Shown here piece by piece: positions 1-5,934 of a stretch of DNA of 12,778 nucleotides. This DNA is from Cytophagales bacterium. GTDB taxonomy: Bacteria > Bacteroidota > Bacteroidia > Cytophagales > Cyclobacteriaceae. A model generated the notes under the pieces. It did not search any database, was not told the origin of the DNA, and saw only the letters and a program-made list of their open reading frames with translations. The position numbers and the translations under genes were made by a program. Within the stretch, counting starts at the first letter, position 1. Every line of letters begins with the position of its first letter. The DNA is taken from positions 1-12,778 of the forward strand of contig JAJCYL010000138.1 in the NCBI GenBank assembly GCA_029262955.1, written 5' to 3'.

Positions 1-864
1 CCAGAAACCTTCGCAGCAGTTCTTGCTAAGGCTAAGTCATATAGTAAAGTTGTAACTGGTCATGTGCCATTGAGTATGGACGTGATTGAAGCGTCCAATT
101 TGGGAATGCGAAGCATGGAGCACATGCGCAACCTGGAGATGTCCTGTTCGGAGGACTATGATTCGTTATTGCAGGTTAGGCGTCAATTACTTGTAGACGG
201 AGCTGACCAGCCAGGTGGTGATTTAAGAAGTAGCATTCACTCGGCCCAGCGATACCATTCAGTACAAACTCAAGATTCAGACAGACGTGAAGTTGTTTTG
301 AATGCCTTGGCTAAAAATAATACCTGGCAGATTCCAACTTTAACTATCGTAGCTGCCAGAGAGAATAGAGTATTTGACAGAGCTGCCTGGGTGAATGATT
401 TTCGTTATTTACCCAAATCTGTTCACGAAAGATGGACCAAGAATGCAGAAGAATTTTCAGAAATTCCTACACCAATCGAAAGTGTAGCTTTTGCCAATTG
501 GGCCTATGATATGGTTAAAAGGGTTGACGAGGCCGGTATTGGCATAATGGCTGGAACCGATACTCCAATCTTTTTCTTAACACCAGGATTCAGCTTGCAT
601 GAGGAATTGCGATTGTTAGTGAAGAGCGGTTTGACCCCGATGAAAGCCATTGAGGCTGCAACGACAAAGCCTGCTGAGTACTTTGGTCTTGAAAATCAAC
701 TAGGAACAATTGAATCAGGCAGGGTTGCTGATTTAATTCTGTTAGATGCGAATCCCTTACATGACATTACCAATACGCAAAAAATCAATAGTGTAATGAA
801 AAGTGGGAAGCTATATACCAGAGCTGACTTAGATAGAATGCTTCAACAATTGGAAACCAACTAA
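1..864 (+). CDS. Amidohydrolase family protein, 3' part (5' end outside the window)
   Basis: The reading frame is open from base 1 and ends at TAA 862-864, so 287 codons of a longer gene are visible. A GTG at 64 is in frame but is internal, because clear family sequence (TGHVPLSMDVIEAS) runs across it. Metal-dependent amidohydrolases of the imidazolonepropionase/prolidase-like group hydrolyse C-N bonds in a TIM barrel. Family marks, in window codon numbering, are His in TGHV (21), His in SMEH (41), both expected zinc ligands, and the catalytic Asp in AGTDTP (187). The C-terminal stretch ending in GTIESGRVADLILLDANPL is the usual return to the small beta domain that closes these enzymes. The N-terminal HxH ligands and any signal peptide lie outside the window. 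The substrate cannot be told; related proteins in this phylum are often exported. It is separated from the transketolase by 301 bp and is probably a different transcription unit. Confidence 0.88.
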   Translation, partial: PETFAAVLAKAKSYSKVVTGHVPLSMDVIEASNLGMRSMEHMRNLEMSCSEDYDSLLQVRRQLLVDGADQPGGDLRSSIHSAQRYHSVQTQDSDRREVVLNALAKNNTWQIPTLTIVAARENRVFDRAAWVNDFRYLPKSVHERWTKNAEEFSEIPTPIESVAFANWAYDMVKRVDEAGIGIMAGTDTPIFFLTPGFSLHEELRLLVKSGLTPMKAIEAATTKPAEYFGLENQLGTIESGRVADLILLDANPLHDITNTQKINSVMKSGKLYTRADLDRMLQQLETN

Positions 865-1007
865 TGTTACGTTTTGAACATAGTTTGGAGGTGGAAGAAT
901 ATCCACCTCACATTTGTGATGGCCCCCAAACTATGACAAAGCGTTTCCTATTGACAATGGGATTACCTCCAACTGGACAAATGGTTACATATCCAAATCG
1001 ACGATAG
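864..1007 (+). CDS. Possible 47-codon ORF overlapping the amidohydrolase stop (doubtful)
   Basis: An ATG overlaps the amidohydrolase stop codon as TAATG (862-866), an arrangement seen in translationally coupled genes. The frame stays open for 47 codons to TAG 1005-1007. The first two thirds run straight through the nested inverted repeat at 869-944, which makes real coding doubtful because the repeat may dictate the base order. The last part contains LPPTGQMVTYPN, faintly like the opening of DUF1566/Lcl-domain proteins (LPxTGQ..Y), but this is a short resemblance only. No signal peptide or membrane segment is visible. It could be a coupled small peptide, a gene remnant or chance; chance is the most likely. 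Confidence 0.15.
   Translation: MLRFEHSLEVEEYPPHICDGPQTMTKRFLLTMGLPPTGQMVTYPNRR
869..944. repeat. Nested inverted repeat (17-bp outer stem, 8-bp inner hairpin)
   Basis: Bases 869-876 pair with 937-944 (8 pairs, one G-T) and 879-887 (CATAGTTTG) pair perfectly with 927-935 (CAAACTATG). Between them, 888-895 (GAGGTGGA) pair perfectly with 902-909 (TCCACCTC) over the six-base loop 896-901. Bases 910-926 are left as an unpaired C-rich segment (ending GGCCCCC). It begins five bases after the amidohydrolase stop. There is no T-run after it, so it is not a standard intrinsic terminator. It could be an RNA processing or stability element, a REP-like dispersed repeat, or the remains of a hairpin-ended mobile element. 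The pairing is read directly from the sequence; the role is unknown. Confidence 0.75.
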
Positions 1008-1165
1008 ATTGTTGAGTGTAATTCTAACCTGTTCACGATATTCTTTAGGTCTAAAGTGGTGCTGAAACACTGAATATTATTTGACCGGCAGATGAGTGTG
1101 AAATTTTTCTTTCATTGCACTCAGAAAGATCTTAATTTGAGCATTGAAATTTTCAATTATTAAAT
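945..1165. other. Intergenic stretch before transketolase
   Basis: Beyond the inverted repeat and the doubtful small ORF, this stretch shows no recognisable gene, RNA gene or repeat. The codons in frame with the doubtful ORF stay open a little further after its stop (to about 1073) but spell nothing I recognise. The transketolase promoter should lie in the last 100 bases. Confidence 0.5.
1132..1157 (+). promoter_or_regulatory. Possible transketolase promoter -7 with overlapping palindrome
   Basis: TTAATTTG at 1132-1139 matches five of six fixed positions of the Bacteroidota -7 consensus TAnnTTTG; I see no well-spaced -33 element (the nearest TTG, at 1115-1117, is only 14 bases away). Just after it lies a perfect dyad, ATTGAAA-T-TTTCAAT (1143-1157), which ends eight bases before the transketolase ATG. 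If this is the promoter, the dyad would cover the transcription start and be well placed as an operator or as a leader hairpin. The arms are AT-rich, so chance is possible. Confidence 0.25.
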
Positions 1166-3193
1166 ATGTCAAAAAATATCCACCAATTAGCCTCTGATAA
1201 CTTAAAAGTATTAGCGATCGCTATGGTCGAAAAGGCCAACTCCGGACACCCAGGAGGACCAATGGGCGGTACTGATTATATGCACATTTTGTATACCGAG
1301 TTTTTAAATTTCGATCCCGATGATATGACCTATCCACATAGGGATCGGTTTTTTATGGATGCTGGCCATTTATCAGCTCTATTGTATGCGCAACTCTATT
1401 TTTTCGGAAAGTATACCAAGGATGATCTGGCGAATTTCAGACAATGGGGTTCTTGTACCCCAGGCCATCCGGAGGTTGATGTAAAGAGAGGCATTGAAAA
1501 CACATCCGGCCCGCTGGGTCAGGGACACGCAATGGGAATTGGTGCGGCAGTAGCGGAAAAATTCCTAACCACGAGGTTCGGTAATTGGATGGGACATAAC
1601 ATTTATTCCTATATTTCTGATGGTGGAGTTCAGGAGGAGATCTCTCAGGGAGTCGGGCGAATTGCAGGTTTTCTAGGATTGAACAACCTCATCATGTTTT
1701 TCGATTCAAATGACGTCCAACTATCAACTAAAACTGATGAGGTAACCGTTGAAGATACTGCGAAGAAGTATGAGGCATGGGGTTGGAAAGTAAAAACTAT
1801 TGATGGTCACAACCATGACCAGATTAGAAGGGCGATTCAAGAGGCTAAAGATGAGGAGGAGAAACCTTTCCTGATTATTGGAAGAACGATAATGGGTAAA
1901 GGAGCAGTTGATGAAAACGGTGATCCCTACGAAGGGGCCGTTGAAATGCATGGTAAGCCAATTAGTGGAACCAAAGCATCCTATGAAAAGACTATTGAAC
2001 ATCTAAGCGGTCACGTAGATCATCCATTTGAGATTTATCCTGAGGTAAGTGACTATTATGAGGAGATAATAAGCAAGAAACGCCTTTGGGCCGCTGATAG
2101 AAGGAAAGAAGAAGCAGCTTGGAGAGGCGTCAACCCCGAGTTGGGAACCAAGCTTGACTTGTTCCTTTCGGGTAAAATTCCTGAAATAGACTTTAGTGAA
2201 GTAGCGCACAAAGAAAATAGTGCTTCCAGAGAAGCGTCTGCTGCTGTATTGGGATTTTTAGCAGATAAGGTAGAGAATCTGATCGTGTCATCGGCAGACC
2301 TTGCTAATAGTGACAAAACTGACAGCTTTCTTAAGAAAACCACCGCCTTTAGAAATGGAGATTTTTCCGGGAATTTCATGCACGCAGGAGTTTCAGAACT
2401 TTCAATGGCAGCTATGGCGAATGGCATGGCTCTCCATGGAGGCGTTATTCCTGTTATCGGGACATTTTTTATTTTTTCGGATTACCAGAAACCCGCCTTC
2501 AGGCTTTCGGCATTGATGGAGTTACCGGTAAAATATCTTTGGACTCATGACGCCTTCAGAGTAGGAGAGGATGGACCAACCCACCAACCAGTTGAGCAAG
2601 AAACTCAGTTAAGATTGATGGAAAAGGTTAAAAACCATTCTGGAAAAAGAAGTTTGTTGGCCTTGAGACCTGCCGATTCGGCTGAAACTTCCGTTGCCTG
2701 GAAAATGGCTTTTGAGAATACAAAGGGACCTACAGGCCTTATATTTTCAAGACAAGGTATTAAAGATTTGCCCCCAATTGGTTCCAATCGATTTGAGGAG
2801 GCACTTGGCGCCGAGAAAGGAGCCTATGCAGTTACTGAAGAGAGCAACCCGGATGTTGTGCTTGTTGGCAATGGATCAGAGGTTGCAACTCTAATTAGCG
2901 CCGCAGATATACTGAGTGCCAAAGGAATCAAATCAAAGACTATCTCTGTTCCGTCAGAGGGTGTTTTTAGAGAGCAACCTCAGTCTTATCAGGATGAACT
3001 CATACCGACTGATAAACCAGTCTTTGGTTTAACTGCTGGATTGCCTCTAAATCTTGAAGGTTTAGTTGGACCAAAAGGGAAAGTATTTGGCCTGGATCAT
3101 TTTGGATATTCAGCGCCTGCAACTGTATTAGATGACAAGTTTGGTTTTACACCAGAAAAAGTAGCCTTGGAAGTGGAAAAGTACTTAGGATAA
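1166..3193 (+). CDS. tkt: Transketolase
   Basis: This 675-residue cytoplasmic enzyme uses thiamine diphosphate and Mg2+ to move two-carbon ketol units, for example between xylulose 5-phosphate and ribose 5-phosphate or erythrose 4-phosphate, in the non-oxidative pentose phosphate pathway. It is full length for the family. Visible marks are NSGHPGGPMGG with His28, GHL (His69), GPLGQG (116-121), the thiamine-diphosphate segment SDGGVQEE...DSND with Asp153 and Asn183, His263, the catalytic Glu412 in GVSELSM, and THDAFRVGEDGPTHQP (461-476) with His462 and His474. The thiamine motif reads SDGG rather than the enterobacterial GDGC, which is the usual Bacteroidota wording. The ATG at 1166 is chosen because SKNIHQLASDNLKVLAIAMVEKA is the normal N-terminus. 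It ends in tandem TAA stops. Its place ahead of xylB and xylA suggests a role in pentose catabolism, although it may also be the general housekeeping copy. Confidence 0.97.
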   Translation: MSKNIHQLASDNLKVLAIAMVEKANSGHPGGPMGGTDYMHILYTEFLNFDPDDMTYPHRDRFFMDAGHLSALLYAQLYFFGKYTKDDLANFRQWGSCTPGHPEVDVKRGIENTSGPLGQGHAMGIGAAVAEKFLTTRFGNWMGHNIYSYISDGGVQEEISQGVGRIAGFLGLNNLIMFFDSNDVQLSTKTDEVTVEDTAKKYEAWGWKVKTIDGHNHDQIRRAIQEAKDEEEKPFLIIGRTIMGKGAVDENGDPYEGAVEMHGKPISGTKASYEKTIEHLSGHVDHPFEIYPEVSDYYEEIISKKRLWAADRRKEEAAWRGVNPELGTKLDLFLSGKIPEIDFSEVAHKENSASREASAAVLGFLADKVENLIVSSADLANSDKTDSFLKKTTAFRNGDFSGNFMHAGVSELSMAAMANGMALHGGVIPVIGTFFIFSDYQKPAFRLSALMELPVKYLWTHDAFRVGEDGPTHQPVEQETQLRLMEKVKNHSGKRSLLALRPADSAETSVAWKMAFENTKGPTGLIFSRQGIKDLPPIGSNRFEEALGAEKGAYAVTEESNPDVVLVGNGSEVATLISAADILSAKGIKSKTISVPSEGVFREQPQSYQDELIPTDKPVFGLTAGLPLNLEGLVGPKGKVFGLDHFGYSAPATVLDDKFGFTPEKVALEVEKYLG

Positions 3194-3199
3194 TAAGCC

Positions 3200-3233
3200 T
3201 TGAACATAAGATATTCCCCACTCCATAACTTTA
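3200..3233 (+). promoter_or_regulatory. Weak candidate promoter for the oxidoreductase gene
   Basis: In the 103-bp gap after transketolase, TTG (3200-3202) and TAACTTTA (3226-3233) stand 23 bases apart. This resembles the Bacteroidota -33 TTG / -7 TAnnTTTG pattern with one mismatch in the -7 element. No terminator is evident after transketolase, so read-through into the next gene is equally possible. A 19-codon ATG frame at 3233-3292 in the same gap is too short to support as a gene. Confidence 0.2.
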
Positions 3234-3296
3234 TGAAAATAATAAATTCATCATTGGCGAGTAATGCCGAACATGGTCTGTTAATAGTATAGCAAT

Positions 3297-4253
3297 ATGA
3301 ATTGGGGATTTATTGGTTACGGACGAATAGCCGTCAAATTTATGGAAAGTCTCAAGCTCGTAAAGGGAGAAGTTCCGTACGCACTAGCTTCCAGGTCCAA
3401 TGCTGAGCAGCTAAGAAGTCAGTTTTTAGAATTGAAGGTTTATGATAGCTATGATGGACTTTTGAATGATCCAAATGTTGATATTGTTTATGTAAATACT
3501 ACTCACAATTTTCACAAGGAAAATGTAATTGACGCACTTAAAAAGGGCAAGCATGTACTGTGCGAAAAGCCAATGGGATTAAATGTTGCGGAAGTGGATG
3601 AAATGGTAGCTATGGCCAAAATTCAAGGTAAATTCCTGATGGAAGGACTTTGGACTCGTTTCCTGCCAGGATACCAAAAAGTAAAAGAAGTAGTGACCTC
3701 CGGTGAGATTGGTGAAGTCACATTAATCAGATCAGAATTTGCTTTTACTGATGTGACACATAAGGAGCGATTGTATAACCCTGCATTAGCTGGAGGTTCT
3801 AATTATGATGTCAATATTTATAACCTGGCTTTGGTACATGATTTTTTAGGAAATGAACAGCCAGAAATAAAAATTCAGGCAAGAACTTCAGAATCAGGAA
3901 CTGATTTGAGTTGTAGTTCAATACTTCAATTTAGTGACAATAGCATGGCCCAACTTTTTTCCAGTATCGAGATGAGTTGTGAAAATGCTGCCTGGCTATA
4001 TGGAACTAAAGGATGGATTAGAATGGAACACTTTTGGAAGTGTGAGAAGTTTGAAATTCAAAGCGAAAATGGAAAGCGTTCTGTTGAATTGCCATTTACA
4101 GGTAATGGGTTTTACCATGAAATTGAAGAAGTGGTTAATTGCATTAATGGTGGATTACATGAAAGTTTGCTCATGTCTCATGCCCATAGCAGGGAACTCA
4201 TTAAATTGGTAGATACGACTGAACAATTAATCCGTAACTTGAAAAAACCTTGA
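3297..4253 (+). CDS. Gfo/Idh/MocA family NAD(P)-dependent oxidoreductase
   Basis: This 318-residue cytoplasmic protein has no signal peptide. It has an N-terminal Rossmann fold with GYGRIA (residues 7-12), the characteristic CEKPMG (89-94) with the likely catalytic Lys91, and a C-terminal alpha/beta domain. MEGLWTRFLPGYQKV (115-129) and the overall length place it near the dihydrodiol/D-xylose dehydrogenase branch, whose members oxidise sugars or diols at C1. The loop that normally reads roughly GGSLLDIGIYP reads AGGSNYDVNIYNL (165-177): the Asp (171) and Tyr (175) remain, but three positions are now Asn. The substrate may therefore differ. It lies 103 bp after transketolase, upstream of xylB and xylA, so a sugar or sugar-derivative substrate is likely. 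Its TGA stop overlaps a TTG that may start a twin-arginine-leader frame (4250-4402). Family assignment is firm; substrate is not. Confidence 0.9.
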   Translation: MNWGFIGYGRIAVKFMESLKLVKGEVPYALASRSNAEQLRSQFLELKVYDSYDGLLNDPNVDIVYVNTTHNFHKENVIDALKKGKHVLCEKPMGLNVAEVDEMVAMAKIQGKFLMEGLWTRFLPGYQKVKEVVTSGEIGEVTLIRSEFAFTDVTHKERLYNPALAGGSNYDVNIYNLALVHDFLGNEQPEIKIQARTSESGTDLSCSSILQFSDNSMAQLFSSIEMSCENAAWLYGTKGWIRMEHFWKCEKFEIQSENGKRSVELPFTGNGFYHEIEEVVNCINGGLHESLLMSHAHSRELIKLVDTTEQLIRNLKKP

Positions 4254-4402
4254 CAAAGAATAGAAGAAATATTCTTGCCAAAGCTTCTTTGGGGTTGAGT
4301 ATCTCTTTGAGTTCACTCGTAAAAGCTTCAGATAGTCAAAAGGTCAGCACTTTGCAGTCATTAAAGGGACATAAATGCTTTTTTCTGGGGGTGAATGGTT
4401 AA
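4250..4402 (+). pseudogene. Orphan twin-arginine (Tat) signal peptide, 50 codons; likely remnant of an exported protein gene
   Basis: A TTG (4250-4252) overlaps the TGA stop of the oxidoreductase as TTGA and opens a frame of 50 codons ending at TAA 4400-4402. It begins M(TTG)TKNRRNILAKASLGLSI, followed by SLSSLVKAS. This is a textbook Bacteroidota Tat leader: Arg-Arg near the start, a hydrophobic stretch of about 14 residues, and a small-residue cleavage region. After it come only about 23 residues (SDSQKVSTLQSLKG... ) that match no family I know, then a stop and the xylB promoter region. In this phylum such leaders usually belong to exported Gfo/Idh oxidoreductases, sugar isomerase-like TIM barrels and similar enzymes, often beside cytoplasmic relatives. 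The simplest reading is that most of a downstream gene was deleted, leaving its 5' end. It could instead be a genuine very small exported peptide. The leader is clear; remnant status is inferred. Confidence 0.55.
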
Positions 4403-4409
4403 ATTCGGT

Positions 4410-4427
4410 TTATTAATCTTATAATAA
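4410..4427. promoter_or_regulatory. AT-rich inverted repeat just upstream of xylB
   Basis: TTATTA (4410-4415) and TAATAA (4422-4427) are perfect inverted arms around six bases, ending five bases before the xylB ATG. The position would suit an operator or a translation-affecting hairpin for xylBA. The arms contain only A and T, so chance is a real possibility. No TAnnTTTG promoter element is evident in the 30 bases between the Tat-leader stop and xylB. Confidence 0.2.
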
Positions 4428-4432
4428 TTGAC

Positions 4433-5926
4433 ATGTTTCTTCTCGGCTATGACATAGGCAGTTCTTCCATAAAAGCAGCACTCGTTAATGCCGACACCAA
4501 TGAAGTCGTCGGTATTGCTCAATACCCTTCCGTAGAGATGGATATTATTTCCAGTCAAAATGGCTGGGCCGAGCAGCAACCCGAAACCTGGTGGGCTAAC
4601 CTCATATTGGCTACCAAAGAATTGATAAGTAAAAGTGGAGTAGACCCTGTTGATATAAAAGGAATTGGGATATCCTATCAAATGCATGGACTGGTTTTAG
4701 TGGATGCAGACCACAACGCACTAAGACCATCAATTATTTGGTGTGATAGTCGGGCAGTGGATATAGGTGATCAAGCCTTTGAAACCTTGGGTAAAGATAA
4801 GTGCTTGACTCATTTGTTGAATTCTCCAGGTAATTTCACTGCATCCAAGTTAAAATGGGTACGTGATAATGAACCTGAATTGTTAAGGAAGACGCATAAA
4901 ATATTGCTTCCAGGTGATTATATAGCCATGAAAATGACCGGAGAAATATCTACCACCATTCAAGGTCTTTCGGAGGGAATATTTTGGGACTTTAAAAATA
5001 ACAGGGTTGCAGACTTTTTGCTTGATCATTACGAGATATCTGCGGATCTAATACCTGATTATACTTCAGCATTTCAAACTACAGGAACGCTGAGTTCATC
5101 CGCGGCTGAACTTCTTGGCTTGAAGGCTGGGGTGCCTGTTTCTTATAGAGCGGGAGATCAGCCAAATAATGCGATGTCTTTAGGAGTACTTGAATCCGGT
5201 GAAATTGCGGCTACTGGTGGTACATCAGGGGTAGTTTATGGTGTAGTAGATAAGAAAATAGGAGATAGCCAATCCAGGGTTAATAGTTTTGCACATGTTA
5301 ATTACACTGAAAGTCAGACAAGGATAGGTGTGCTTTTATGTATTAATGGAGCAGGTATTCAATATGGATGGATTAAGAATCAGTTGACCCAGGGAATGAG
5401 CTACATCGACATGGAGAAAATTGCATCAACAGTCCCAATCGGCTCGGATAGTTTAAGAATTTTACCCTTTGGCAATGGATCTGAGAGGATGTTAGGAAAT
5501 AGGAACCTGGGTTCTCATATAATTAACTTGCAATTTAATCGCCATACCAAAGCTCATTATTATCGAGCTGCATTGGAAGGAATTGCCTATTCGTTTGTGT
5601 ATGGGATAAATATGATGAAGGAATTAGGGTTAGATATTGGTGTCTTAAAAGTGGGTAATGATAACTTATTTCAATCCAGCATTTTTTCCAATACTATTTC
5701 GTCACTTATTAATGCAGATATATCTGTTATAGAAACTACCGGCGCAGTCGGTGCAGCAAAAGCATCTGGAATAGTATCTGGAATTTACTCAAATTTACAA
5801 GATGCTTTTAAGGAGCAAAAAGTAGTAGCTGAATTCACAAGTAATGATACTTTTACTGAAAAATTAACCGAGAGTTATGGGCAATGGACCTCTGACTTAG
5901 AAAATGTAATAAAAAACTATAACTGA
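4433..5926 (+). CDS. xylB: Xylulokinase
   Basis: This FGGY-family sugar kinase of 497 residues phosphorylates D-xylulose to D-xylulose 5-phosphate with ATP in the cytoplasm, the step after xylose isomerase. The N-terminal ATPase-fold domain opens with GYDIGSSSIKAALV (Asp7 in the phosphate loop). YQMHGLVLVD (82-91) contains the MHG signature of xylulokinases, IIWCDSRA (101-108) follows, and AGDQPNNA (240-247) carries the likely catalytic base Asp242. The second domain starts with ATGGTSGVVYG (260-270), and the adenosine-side motif near the C-terminus is TGAVGAAKASGIVSG (436-450). Length is normal. The ATG at 4433 fits because family similarity begins at residue 3. It is followed after eight bases by xylA, so the two are surely co-transcribed. 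The order xylB-xylA is the reverse of that in Escherichia coli. Confidence 0.95.
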   Translation: MFLLGYDIGSSSIKAALVNADTNEVVGIAQYPSVEMDIISSQNGWAEQQPETWWANLILATKELISKSGVDPVDIKGIGISYQMHGLVLVDADHNALRPSIIWCDSRAVDIGDQAFETLGKDKCLTHLLNSPGNFTASKLKWVRDNEPELLRKTHKILLPGDYIAMKMTGEISTTIQGLSEGIFWDFKNNRVADFLLDHYEISADLIPDYTSAFQTTGTLSSSAAELLGLKAGVPVSYRAGDQPNNAMSLGVLESGEIAATGGTSGVVYGVVDKKIGDSQSRVNSFAHVNYTESQTRIGVLLCINGAGIQYGWIKNQLTQGMSYIDMEKIASTVPIGSDSLRILPFGNGSERMLGNRNLGSHIINLQFNRHTKAHYYRAALEGIAYSFVYGINMMKELGLDIGVLKVGNDNLFQSSIFSNTISSLINADISVIETTGAVGAAKASGIVSGIYSNLQDAFKEQKVVAEFTSNDTFTEKLTESYGQWTSDLENVIKNYN

Positions 5927-5934
5927 AATTAATT

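Noticed and set aside
64..66. GTG at 64 as the start of the amidohydrolase
   Set aside because: The frame is open from base 1, and the conserved Gly-His of the metal site lies before this codon, so the gene begins outside the window.
1724..2787. Several open frames on the minus strand inside the transketolase gene (up to 123 codons at 2056-2427)
   Set aside because: They lie wholly antisense to a well-conserved full-length enzyme, have no recognisable motifs, and are shadows of its codon pattern.
1166..3193. SDGG instead of GDGC in the thiamine-diphosphate motif of transketolase, considered as a defect
   Set aside because: From memory of the family, this wording is standard in Bacteroidota transketolases, and the Asp and Asn ligands and catalytic Glu and His residues are all present.
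4361..4687. 108-codon minus-strand frame across the xylB start
   Set aside because: It overlaps the conserved N-terminal domain of xylulokinase and shows no family resemblance.
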